From an uncultured bacterium (lineage in GTDB: Bacteria > Cyanobacteriota > Vampirovibrionia > Gastranaerophilales > Gastranaerophilaceae), in NCBI GenBank assembly GCA_900549855.1, contig URPS01000034.1:1-23812 (forward strand): a stretch of 23,812 nucleotides of DNA. The letters are read 5' to 3'. The notes below the pieces were generated by a model, which searched no databases, had not been told where the DNA came from, and saw only the letters and a program-made list of their open reading frames with translations. Below are positions 7,414 to 14,616 of the stretch, piece by piece (within the stretch, counting starts at the first letter, position 1; each line of letters begins with the position of its first letter). The position numbers and the translations under genes are program-made.

Positions 7414-8421
7414 CTATTTTTCCAACACAGCCAATCTATCAATTATAGCTTGAGTAAATTCTGTTGTTGTAGCGCTTCCGCCTATATCCGCAGTTTTAAT
7501 TCCTGCATTTAATGTTTCGAATAATGCTAATTTAATTTTTTTACCGGCTTCATTTTCTCCTATATAATTAAGCATTTCAATTGCAGACATTAACATGGCT
7601 GTAGGATTAGCCTTATTCTGACCTGCAATATCCGGAGCTGAGCCATGTACCGGTTCAAATACAGCATAATCCAGTCCAATGTTAGCGCCTTGTGCAATTC
7701 CCAATCCACCAATTAAACCGGCACAAAGATCTGAAACAATATCACCGTATAAGTTTGGCAAAAGTAATACGTCAAACTGATTTGGATTTTGAACAAGCTG
7801 CATGCAGCAATTATCAACTAGAACTTCTCTAAAAGCAATTGTCGGATAATCTTTTGCTATTTTGCGTGCAGAATCTAAAAACAAACCGTCAGATAACTTA
7901 CAGATATTGGCTTTGGTTACAACGCAAACTTCTTTTCTATTGTTTTTTACTGCATAATCAAATGCAAACTTAGCAATCCTTTCAGAAGCTTTTCTTGTAA
8001 TTATTTTGATACTTTCTGCTGTATCTTCATCAACTTGGCGCTCAATACCCGCATACAAATCTTCGGTATTTTCTCTAACTACAACAATATCAACCTTGTC
8101 ATATCTGGTTTTGATTGATGGCAAGTTATAACAAGGACGCAAATTTGCGTACAAATCAAGTTCTTTTCTCAACTGAACATTTACAGAACGAAATCCTTTA
8201 CCGATTGGAGTCGTTACCGGTGATTTTAGAGCGATACCGGTTTTTTTTACAGAATCTAAAACTCGCTTAGGAAGAGGAGTTCCTTCTTCTTCAATTACGT
8301 CAGCACCGGCTGTTTGAACATCCCAATCAATCGCAACACCGGCTGCATTTATAATTTTCACTACTGAATCCGTAATTTCCGGTCCGATTCCATCACCTTT
8401 TATTAATGTTACTTGTTTCAT
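7414..8421 (-). CDS. NAD-dependent isocitrate dehydrogenase
   Basis: Beta-decarboxylating dehydrogenase, predicted to convert isocitrate to 2-oxoglutarate and CO2 with NAD, in the cytoplasm. 335 residues, typical for the NAD-IDH group. Visible family motifs are LIKGDGIGPEI at the N terminus, SPVTTPIGKGFRSVNVQLRK (the substrate loop with serine), LDLYANLRPC, the VVRENTEDLYAG block, NxxGDIVSDLCAGLIGGLG and EPVHGSAPDIAGQNKANPTA. The RSVNVQLRK loop favours isocitrate over isopropylmalate; homoisocitrate dehydrogenase is the main alternative. A TAGGAATGG stretch precedes the ATG. It lies 77 nt after the TSCPD gene on the same strand, with a hairpin repeat between. Only this one citrate-cycle gene is in view. 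Confidence 0.85.
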   Translation of the reverse strand: MKQVTLIKGDGIGPEITDSVVKIINAAGVAIDWDVQTAGADVIEEEGTPLPKRVLDSVKKTGIALKSPVTTPIGKGFRSVNVQLRKELDLYANLRPCYNLPSIKTRYDKVDIVVVRENTEDLYAGIERQVDEDTAESIKIITRKASERIAKFAFDYAVKNNRKEVCVVTKANICKLSDGLFLDSARKIAKDYPTIAFREVLVDNCCMQLVQNPNQFDVLLLPNLYGDIVSDLCAGLIGGLGIAQGANIGLDYAVFEPVHGSAPDIAGQNKANPTAMLMSAIEMLNYIGENEAGKKIKLALFETLNAGIKTADIGGSATTTEFTQAIIDRLAVLEK

Positions 8422-8459
8422 ATTTCCATTCCTATCTAATTTTTACTTGAAATGCGTAG

Positions 8460-8487
8460 GGTGGGAATAGCGTGAGCGGTTCCCACC
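8460..8487. repeat. Intergenic hairpin between the TSCPD gene and IDH
   Basis: An 8-bp GC-rich stem, GGTGGGAA (8460-8467) and TTCCCACC (8480-8487), with a 12-nt loop. It has no T-run on the minus strand, so it is more likely a dispersed repeat or an mRNA processing/stability hairpin than a full terminator. Confidence 0.6.
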
Positions 8488-8498
8488 GAAAACAAAAA

Positions 8499-8804
8499 TT
8501 AAACCTTGATTTCGCTCTTTGCTTTCAAATAAGCTTCTATACCTTTTGTAAGTTGATCCGGACAACTTGTTGGACGGCTTCCACAATGCAAGCCACTTAA
8601 TTTTGGAACAATATCATTAATATTCATTCCTTTTATCAAAATGCCAATACCGCTAAGATTACCATTACAACCACCAACAAATTCAACATCCTGAATAATA
8701 TCATCTTTAATTCTCATCTGCATCATTTTGCAGCAAACACCTTTTGGCTGATATTGAACAATATCAACACCATTCACATTATTAATTTTGATTTCTTCGC
8801 TCAT
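8499..8804 (-). CDS. TSCPD domain protein (TIGR03905-like)
   Basis: Small protein of 101 residues. It matches the family named for its TSCPD motif: here GVCCKMMQ near residue 22, FVGGCNGNLSGIG in the middle and HCGSRPTSCPDQLTKGI near residue 76. Related sequences occur at the C terminus of B12-dependent ribonucleotide reductases, where the cysteines are thought to bind zinc. The function of the stand-alone protein is unknown. GGAG lies about 7 nt before the ATG. A good promoter (8842-8870) precedes it, and IDH follows on the same strand, so both probably share one transcript. Confidence 0.8.
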   Translation of the reverse strand: MSEEIKINNVNGVDIVQYQPKGVCCKMMQMRIKDDIIQDVEFVGGCNGNLSGIGILIKGMNINDIVPKLSGLHCGSRPTSCPDQLTKGIEAYLKAKSEIKV

Positions 8805-8841
8805 ATTATACTCCTATTTAACAGATGTAGTTCTAACACCA

Positions 8842-8870
8842 ATTATATCATTTTGTTTCTGCATAATCAA
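8842..8870 (-). promoter_or_regulatory. Promoter of the TSCPD-IDH unit
   Basis: On the minus strand: TTGATT (8870-8865), 17 bp, TATAAT (8847-8842) preceded by TG-A, an extended -10. The start is near 8835, about 30 nt before the TSCPD gene. Confidence 0.6.
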
Positions 8871-8883
8871 TTATTGGACTGAT

Positions 8884-8905
8884 TATAATAACTTTATGCT
8901 ATCAT
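8884..8905 (+). promoter_or_regulatory. -10 elements before the 8913 gene
   Basis: Two candidates. TATAAT at 8884-8889 would give a 17-nt leader. TGC-TATCAT at 8897-8905, an extended -10 in the context TATGCTA, would start transcription at or next to the ATG. No ribosome binding site is visible, so a leaderless or near-leaderless mRNA is likely. Confidence 0.4.
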
Positions 8906-8912
8906 TAGTATT

Positions 8913-9635
8913 ATGGCGAATAATATGAAAATTGGTTTTTGGGGATACCCGAATCCCGAAATTATAAATAAAACAAAATTGGATTATCCGGAAGCAGAGT
9001 GGATAGATTTGGATATTGATTTTGAGTACCCAAAAACAAATATTCTGCCGGAATCTTATTGTAAAATTATTCGTAATATCATTGATAATGCAATTTATAT
9101 AAAGCCGGAACTTATTCTTGCGCCGATTGGCAAGGATAAATGCGATAGCGGTTGGTTTGCATCTAAAATACTGGCTGATATGGGATTTAATGTTATTCAA
9201 ACTATTTTTGAAGATTTAGCACCCAAAAGGGAACTTAAAATGTCTACCAGCAATTTACCTTTGTACGACAAAATCACAATGATTACCGGAGATATTATAA
9301 CTCCTACTAATCATGAAGATTTGGTGCAAATTCCTGCAGAATTTGGTTTTTGGGGAGTGCCACCAAATGATTTAGAAATACTAAAGCTTTTCCCAAATAC
9401 AACACATGTTTACGGATGGACAAGATGTGTAGAAGCCGGTACCCCTGCTGATTTAGATTTAGAAATGTATGTTGAAGAAAATGTTCCAACGGTATTTTAT
9501 GCTCAAGCATTTTGTGCGAAATCGCAATTAGCAAAGTATTTGGCAGACAAGTACAATGGGCTCTATATTGATATTGATGACTATGCTTCTAACTCTATAA
9601 AAGCAAAAGTTGAGGCATTCTTAAGACTGAGTTAA
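8913..9635 (+). CDS. Unrecognised protein with repeated GFWGxP motif
   Basis: 240 residues, soluble, no signal peptide or membrane segment. I do not recognise the family. IGFWGYPNPE near residue 7 is echoed by FGFWGVPPNDLE near residue 145. Both are followed by a proline and then a tryptophan at similar distances, suggesting two related half-domains. The first half ends with a hydrophobic strand then a charged loop (PELILAPIGKDKCDSGW), and the second half has YGWTRCVEAGTPAD and a C-terminal IDIDDYASN acidic cluster. Such strand-loop patterns fit an alpha/beta fold. The start may be the ATG at 8913 or 8925; neither has a ribosome binding site. It is divergent from the TSCPD gene and followed 161 nt later by the sigma factor gene. 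Codon use looks like that of its neighbours. Confidence 0.8.
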   Translation: MANNMKIGFWGYPNPEIINKTKLDYPEAEWIDLDIDFEYPKTNILPESYCKIIRNIIDNAIYIKPELILAPIGKDKCDSGWFASKILADMGFNVIQTIFEDLAPKRELKMSTSNLPLYDKITMITGDIITPTNHEDLVQIPAEFGFWGVPPNDLEILKLFPNTTHVYGWTRCVEAGTPADLDLEMYVEENVPTVFYAQAFCAKSQLAKYLADKYNGLYIDIDDYASNSIKAKVEAFLRLS

Positions 9636-9664
9636 TTAAATTATTGAAACCCTTCCCTAATCAT

Positions 9665-9678
9665 GGCGGTTGAGCGCC
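9665..9678 (+). terminator. Weak hairpin after the 8913 gene
   Basis: GGCG (9665-9668) pairs with CGCC (9675-9678) around 6 nt and is followed by TTATTTGTTT. It may end the 8913 transcript, but the stem is short. Confidence 0.3.
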
Positions 9679-9796
9679 TTATTTGTTTACCATCTTTTCC
9701 AACTTTCCAGAGCTCAGAAACATATCCTCTATATAAATGATAGATTTTTCTTAATAAAACGTTACAATAATAAGAGACATGTTTTAGGGCAGAGGG

Positions 9797-10615
9797 ATGG
9801 AACAAGATACATCATCTTACAATAAAATAAGAAGAGCAACAAATGAAGAGTTGACAGAAATGTGGACTCGATATTTTGCTGATCACGAAAATAAAGAGCT
9901 TAGAGATGCCCTAATCTTACAATACATTTATCTTACAAAATACGTAGTAGGTCGTGTAAAAGTAGCACTTCCTCCGACTTTTTCGTTTGAAGATATTACA
10001 AGCTATGGAGTTGAAGGACTTATTGACGCTGTAGAAAAATTCACGCCTAAGATGGGTGCAAGATTTGAAACTTATGCGCTAGTAAGAATCAGAGGAAATA
10101 TTATTGATAAAATTCGTTCTCAAGATTTCTTGCCAAGAAGTGTAAGACGTAAAATCAAAGACGTTAAAGAAGCACAAGATGTTTTGAAAAAACAATTTGG
10201 TCGTGCCGCTACAAATTCTGAAATCGCCAATTATTTAGGAATTGAGCGAGAAAAAGTTGAACAAATTTTATCCGATGATACAACAATCACTTCAATATAT
10301 GACAAAAAAGGTTCAAGCGACGGAGATATTGAGATTATTGATACAATCCAAGACAAACATAATCTTGCACCGCACGAAGAACTTGAAGAAAAAGATGTTA
10401 AGTCAGAATTGGAGAGTGCTTTGAAAAGATTACCGGAAAGAGAAAGAACTATAATGGTTCTTTATTATCATGAAAACATGACACTAAAAGAAATTGGTGA
10501 AGCTATAAATGTTTCAGAATCACGTATTTCACAGCTTCACGCACAAGCTATTATGAAACTTAAGAATCTGTTAAGTGAAAATCGTTCAGAACGATTAAAG
10601 AAAAGTATTATATAA
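9797..10615 (+). CDS. fliA: RNA polymerase sigma factor, FliA/WhiG type
   Basis: Alternative sigma factor of the sigma-28 group that directs RNA polymerase to flagellar promoters. 272 residues. Region 2 runs from about 30 to 115: a LILQYIYLTKYVVGRV segment, then FEDITSYGVEGLIDAVEKF and FETYALVRIRGNIIDKIR, the hallmark region 2.4 of FliA-like factors. Region 3 follows (PRSVRRKIKDVKEA). Region 4 has LPERERTIMVLYYHENMTLKEIGE and the helix-turn-helix INVSESRISQLHAQAIMKLK. Lack of a long region 1 excludes a housekeeping factor. SigB/SigF-type sporulation or stress factors are the alternative, but two sigma-28 promoters in the window (6526-6552 and 22261-22288) support FliA. AGGG at 9786-9789 lies 7 nt before the ATG. 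Its last 8 nt overlap the end of hemW on the other strand. Confidence 0.88.
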   Translation: MEQDTSSYNKIRRATNEELTEMWTRYFADHENKELRDALILQYIYLTKYVVGRVKVALPPTFSFEDITSYGVEGLIDAVEKFTPKMGARFETYALVRIRGNIIDKIRSQDFLPRSVRRKIKDVKEAQDVLKKQFGRAATNSEIANYLGIEREKVEQILSDDTTITSIYDKKGSSDGDIEIIDTIQDKHNLAPHEELEEKDVKSELESALKRLPERERTIMVLYYHENMTLKEIGEAINVSESRISQLHAQAIMKLKNLLSENRSERLKKSII

Positions 10616-11741
10616 ATTCTGATAGTATAAGATTACTTATTAATACACCTTTTAGGTTTAAAGTGTAGCCACAAGACGTTGCTTCTATAAAATCTCTGTA
10701 TTTTTCCAGAACATTTTTGTATTTGGAATTAAAATCTATTCCAAAGCGCTCGTTTATTCTGTAAACGTCAATTCCTGAGAGTTTTCTGAATCCCAGAAAA
10801 ATTTCTTCTTCCAATTTTTCTTGTTGGCTCAATGTGTGTCCCAACTCATGAGTAGAAGGTTTTGCCATATATTCATCAAGTGTTGAATAATTTGAATACC
10901 TTATTCCATCAACATAACCATGCGCTGCACAGCCAAAACCATAGTATTCATTATTATCCCAATAGTTTAAATTATGTTTAGATTCATATCCTGACTTTGC
11001 AAAATTGCTGACTTCATAACGGTAATAACCATTTTTTTCTAACGTATTATTTATTAATTCATACATATCTGCCTGAGTGTCATCATCCGGCAGACAAATC
11101 TCGACAGTTCCCTCTCCTCGGGGGAGGGTCAGGGTGGGGGCTGGTCTATTGCAAGAATAATATCGGCTAAATTTTGAACCTTCCTCAATTTTTAACCCAT
11201 AAGTTGATATGTGTTGAATATCAAGCTCTAAAAATTTCTCCAAATCATTCTTTAAACTGTCAAGAGTTTGTAAGGGTAGACCATAAATCAAATCTACACT
11301 TATATTTGTAAATCCGGCTTCTTTTGCAAGTTTTACAGCACTTACTATCGCATTGGAATCATGCCTGCGACCTATTAGTTTTAAGATTTCATCATCAAAA
11401 GTTTGCGAACCCAAACTCAATCGGTTTACACCCAAGGATTTTAGCGCAGAAAAATATTCCAAATTTGCATCATCCGGATTTATTTCCATAGTGAGCTCAT
11501 AATTGTTTTGGAAGTTAAACTTTTTTATAATTTTGCTCAACAAATCAATTGGCAAAAGCGAAGGTGTTCCGCCACCAAAATATAACGTTCTTAATTTTTC
11601 ACCACAATAATTATCACTTATATCCTTCAATAAAGCATATACATAACCGGTAATCATTTCCAGCTTATTAAAAGAAACAAACGAGCAGTACGCACACTTT
11701 GATTTACAAAAAGGTATGTGTATATAAGCGCTTTCTACCAT
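10608..11741 (-). CDS. hemW: HemW-like radical SAM haem chaperone
   Basis: 377 residues, similar to oxygen-independent coproporphyrinogen oxidase but of the HemW type. HemW binds haem and delivers it to target proteins. The radical SAM motif is C12-x3-C16-x2-C19 (PFCKSKCAYCSF). Where true HemN has a fourth cysteine two residues on, this has F21, which is the usual mark of HemW. Other family blocks are LYFGGGTPSLLP, EINPDDA, GVNRLSLGSQTF, GRRHD and ISVDLIYGLPLQT. Residues about 200-211 (PAPTLTLPRGEG) are encoded by a C-rich repeat inserted in frame between normal HemW sequence; see the repeat at 11106-11144. The start overlaps the ftsQ stop by 1 nt (TAATG). The 3' end overlaps the sigma gene by 8 nt. 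Confidence 0.87.
   Translation of the reverse strand: MVESAYIHIPFCKSKCAYCSFVSFNKLEMITGYVYALLKDISDNYCGEKLRTLYFGGGTPSLLPIDLLSKIIKKFNFQNNYELTMEINPDDANLEYFSALKSLGVNRLSLGSQTFDDEILKLIGRRHDSNAIVSAVKLAKEAGFTNISVDLIYGLPLQTLDSLKNDLEKFLELDIQHISTYGLKIEEGSKFSRYYSCNRPAPTLTLPRGEGTVEICLPDDDTQADMYELINNTLEKNGYYRYEVSNFAKSGYESKHNLNYWDNNEYYGFGCAAHGYVDGIRYSNYSTLDEYMAKPSTHELGHTLSQQEKLEEEIFLGFRKLSGIDVYRINERFGIDFNSKYKNVLEKYRDFIEATSCGYTLNLKGVLISNLILSEFI
11106..11144. repeat. GC-rich dispersed repeat inside hemW
   Basis: A sharply GC-rich patch in an AT-rich gene. On the minus strand it contains CCCCCACCCTGACCCTCCCC, and its other end is CGAGGAGAGGGAA, so CCCTC and GAGGG runs can pair. It encodes PAPTLTLPRGEG in frame without a stop. 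From memory, this translation is the common signature of a widespread intergenic repeat. Related C-rich patches occur between genes here (14449-14462 and 14510-14602). Confidence 0.65.
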
Positions 11742-12595
11742 TACTCATCCAATTTTATATAGTTTGTATCCCATCTTAAGTCAATATATTTAACTTTTTT
11801 ATTAAGCATTTTTACTTGCGGCAGCAAAGATGGAATTCTGTGAATTTTATCAAATGTTCCGCTGTTAAAGCTACCAAGCCTAATATTTACGGTAGGAATT
11901 TTTACATAAACATCTTTAGGATTTCTATAGTCTATATATTCCACTTGCTCACCAGAATCCGCCTCAACTGTAGCGGCGAGCAATCTCAAGTTGTTAACTT
12001 TAGTTTTATCCCAATTTCTATAATCATCACCTGAACCGTAAGTAATAACTCTAACGGTTTTAAATTCAGGACTGAGCGGCATATAATCCCGACCAATCAA
12101 CTTTCCGTCAGCAGAAAAGAATGCTATTGGCGGCACATTAACATCCGGAGAAATTGTGATTAGCGGAGTTCTTTCAATAATAATTATTTGCAACCTTGCC
12201 GGATACCAGAAACGTCTTATATAAACATCTTGAATCGGCTCCAATTGCATTATACTTTTCTTTAAGTTATCTGTCTTAACTAAAAAGATAGGCTTTGTAG
12301 AAACTTGATTTCTTCTAAGTGCAGATAAAATCTTATTAGAAGGAACAATTTTGTTATTTACGATTTCCAAAGATTGACCGTTTAAATTATCAAACGCATT
12401 TTTATGCAACCTCCATTGCGGCATTTTCAGGACTAAAAGTCCAACAGCGCACAAAAACAGAATAATAAACATCCTCCAGAGAGAGCGAAGCTGATTCAGC
12501 CTTCTCTGCGATTTTCTGACTTGACGCTGCATTCTTGCTTGCTGCAAACGTCTATTTTGTCTGTATCTTGGATGTTGTATATCCTCGTTTGACAT
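11741..12595 (-). CDS. ftsQ: Cell division protein FtsQ/DivIB
   Basis: Divisome protein that links early and late septum proteins, with one membrane helix and an extracytoplasmic POTRA domain. 284 residues. The basic N-terminal cytoplasmic tail (residues 1-40, rich in R and Q) is followed by one hydrophobic segment at about 41-57. A POTRA-like segment spans about 70-140 (SLEIVNNKIVPSNKILSAL, then IQDVYIRRFWYPARLQIIIIERTPL), which is the FtsQ pattern of WP(x)RL and ERxP. It overlaps ddl (1 nt, TAATG) and hemW (1 nt) on either side, so translation is probably coupled. The position after murC-murB-ddl is the usual one. Sequence conservation is low, as normal for FtsQ. Confidence 0.85.
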   Translation of the reverse strand: MSNEDIQHPRYRQNRRLQQARMQRQVRKSQRRLNQLRSLWRMFIILFLCAVGLLVLKMPQWRLHKNAFDNLNGQSLEIVNNKIVPSNKILSALRRNQVSTKPIFLVKTDNLKKSIMQLEPIQDVYIRRFWYPARLQIIIIERTPLITISPDVNVPPIAFFSADGKLIGRDYMPLSPEFKTVRVITYGSGDDYRNWDKTKVNNLRLLAATVEADSGEQVEYIDYRNPKDVYVKIPTVNIRLGSFNSGTFDKIHRIPSLLPQVKMLNKKVKYIDLRWDTNYIKLDE

Positions 12596-13536
12596 TATTT
12601 ATTCAATCCTACACTATTAAGTATCATCAAAACCAAATTGTCATAATCAATTCCACAAACCTTTGCTTGAGCAGGTAAATCACTTGTATCAGTCATTCCT
12701 GGGTTTGTATTGATTTCTAAGAAGTATGGTTTATCATCTTTTACCATAAAGTCCACTCTTGAAACACCTGAGCAACCTGCAGTTTCGTGAGCTTCTACTG
12801 CTATTTTCTTAGTTAATTCAGTTGCTTCTTTTGATAAACCGGTTGCCGGAACAATAAATTCTGATAAACCCTTTGTATATTTTGCATCAAAATCATACCA
12901 TTCTGTTTTGGTTCTTATTTCCAATATTTCTGTAGCAAAAGCTTTACCGTCTTTTTCCAAAACTCCAACTGTAATAAAGAATCCATCAACAAATTCCTCT
13001 ATCAATACATCGTCATTGAATTTGATGGCTTCTTCATAGGCCGATTGCAATTCTTCGGGTTTGTTAACCTTTGTCATACCAAAGCTTGAACCTTCTGATA
13101 CAGGTTTGGTTATAAGCGGATAATTTAAGCCTTCTACAGCTTTCATCAAATCATCACCTTTTTTAACAAAAGCAGACTTGATAAGAGGAATATTTTTATT
13201 TGTAGAAAGTACTTTCTTTGTGTATTCCTTATTCATACAAATCGCACTAGACATAACACCACAACCTGTATAAGGTATTTTCATAATTTCTAAAACACCT
13301 TGAATGCAGCCATCTTCGCCATATTTACCATGCAAAGTATTATAAGCATATTCAAATCCTTTAAGATCATTCATCACGTTTGGTGTAACGTCTACAATTT
13401 GAGCATTTTTGTATCCTAGGCGATGTAATGCACCCAAACAGTTTTTGCCGGAACGAAGAGAAACTTCTCGCTCTGATGACATACCACCGCATAATACAGC
13501 TATTTTTGCGTCTTTGTTTTGTATAGTATATTGCAT
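12595..13536 (-). CDS. ddl: D-alanine--D-alanine ligase
   Basis: ATP-grasp ligase that joins two D-alanines for the peptidoglycan stem peptide. 313 residues. N-terminal GGMSSEREVSLRSG and LHGKYGEDGCIQGVLEIMKIPYTGCGV are Ddl signatures. The ATP-grasp part shows LITKPVSEGSSFGMTKV, and near the C terminus FLEINTNPGMTDTSDLPAQA holds the metal-binding E and N and the usual PGMT turn. AGAGGA lies 7 nt before the ATG at 13536, so the 37-nt overlap with the end of murB is probably real. The stop overlaps the ftsQ start by 1 nt. It lies in a murC-murB-ddl-ftsQ-hemW series on one strand. Confidence 0.94.
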   Translation of the reverse strand: MQYTIQNKDAKIAVLCGGMSSEREVSLRSGKNCLGALHRLGYKNAQIVDVTPNVMNDLKGFEYAYNTLHGKYGEDGCIQGVLEIMKIPYTGCGVMSSAICMNKEYTKKVLSTNKNIPLIKSAFVKKGDDLMKAVEGLNYPLITKPVSEGSSFGMTKVNKPEELQSAYEEAIKFNDDVLIEEFVDGFFITVGVLEKDGKAFATEILEIRTKTEWYDFDAKYTKGLSEFIVPATGLSKEATELTKKIAVEAHETAGCSGVSRVDFMVKDDKPYFLEINTNPGMTDTSDLPAQAKVCGIDYDNLVLMILNSVGLNK

Positions 13537-14411
13537 AATTCTTCCTCTTTTTCAGTTTTATCCCCAATAAAAATAACTTCGGGTTTTAATTCAATTGTAT
13601 ACATTTCTTTTACGGCATTAAACATTCTAACCATCATATCTAAAACATCTTCTGAAGTTGCCTGACCTTTATTTACAATAAAGTTAGCATGTTTTACCCA
13701 AACCTCAACATTATCAGCTCTAAATTCCTTAACACCAGCCTTATCCAACAATCTACCTGCAGAATCATTTTCAGGGTTTTTGAATACACTGCCTGCGTTT
13801 GGATAAGCTAATGACGGCTGAACAGTTTTTCTAAACGTTAAATTTCTTTCCATTAAAGCCTTAATATCTTCTTGTGTTCCTTTTTTAAGCTCAAATTCTG
13901 CGGACAAGAGGATATATTGTTTATTATGTAAAATTGATTTTCTGTAATCAAATTCCATATCTGCTTTTTGCATAAATACAACTTCTTTTGTTTCTTTGTT
14001 AAATAGACAAGCAGAAACTAACGTGTCAGCAATGCATTGTCCATGTGCGCCGGCATTCATATAAACTGCTCCGCCAATAGTCCCAGGTAATCCAATTAAG
14101 AATTCTAAACCACTCAAAGAAACTTCTGCAACCTTCTGTGCCAGCAATGGGTCTTTCACACCACAATCAGCGTAAACTTTGGTTCCTCGAATTTCAAACT
14201 TCTTCATTTCCGTAGTTATAATAACATTTCCACTATAACCATTAGAAGAAAACAATACATCAGAACAACTGCCCAAAACTATGTATTCATCAAGTTCTCT
14301 TAAAAGCTTTGTAAATTCTTCGACCGTTTCAGGGAAAAATACCTTTTTAACTTTTCCGCCGATTTTGTATGTCGTTAATGGTTTTATTTCGAAATATTCT
14401 CTTATTTGCAT
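13500..14411 (-). CDS. murB: UDP-N-acetylenolpyruvoylglucosamine reductase (MurB)
   Basis: FAD enzyme that reduces UDP-GlcNAc-enolpyruvate to UDP-MurNAc, the second committed step of peptidoglycan synthesis. 303 residues. It shows YKIGGKVKKVFFPET and the FAD-binding GSCSDVLFSSNGYSGNVI and GLPGTIGGAVYMNAGAHG. SLAYPNAGSVFKNP contains the catalytic serine, and LKPEVIFIG near the C terminus contains the catalytic glutamate. The length and the missing tyrosine-loop domain place it in type II. AAGGAT precedes the ATG by 5 nt. murC ends 205 nt upstream, with a repeat-rich gap between. The gene's end overlaps ddl by 37 nt. Confidence 0.95.
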   Translation of the reverse strand: MQIREYFEIKPLTTYKIGGKVKKVFFPETVEEFTKLLRELDEYIVLGSCSDVLFSSNGYSGNVIITTEMKKFEIRGTKVYADCGVKDPLLAQKVAEVSLSGLEFLIGLPGTIGGAVYMNAGAHGQCIADTLVSACLFNKETKEVVFMQKADMEFDYRKSILHNKQYILLSAEFELKKGTQEDIKALMERNLTFRKTVQPSLAYPNAGSVFKNPENDSAGRLLDKAGVKEFRADNVEVWVKHANFIVNKGQATSEDVLDMMVRMFNAVKEMYTIELKPEVIFIGDKTEKEEELCNILYKTKTQK

Positions 14412-14616
14412 GATAATCCTTATGTATAACTTTTTAGATTTTGGGATTTATGGGCCCCCACCCGAATTTTTAAGTTTCGCACAGCTCAACTTGAAATTAT
14501 TCCCTCTCTGTCACCTCCGGTGACATCTCTCCCGCTCAATGGGTGTTGCGGGCGAGAATTAAGTTTTAGAAGATTTTGTACCTCCCCCTATAAAGGGAGG
14601 GGAAATTAAATCAACC
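14412..14616. repeat. Repeat-rich gap between murC and murB
   Basis: A non-coding stretch that is GC-rich in patches. It holds TGTCACC/GGTGACA (7-bp stem, 3-nt loop, near 14510-14526) and CCTCCC (14581-14586) facing GGGAGG (14595-14600). A C-rich GGGCCCCCACCC lies near 14451-14462, similar to the repeat in hemW. No ribosome binding site or promoter stands out apart from those of murB. The gap probably carries one or two dispersed repeats that interrupt the mur cluster, perhaps reducing read-through. Confidence 0.5.

Noticed and set aside
7224..7442. 72-codon minus-strand frame over the rbr end
   Set aside because: It runs through the rubrerythrin coding region and the terminator; it is a shadow of the real gene.
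10608..11741. True HemN coproporphyrinogen dehydrogenase
   Set aside because: The fourth cysteine after the CxxxCxxC motif is replaced by phenylalanine, which is the HemW pattern.
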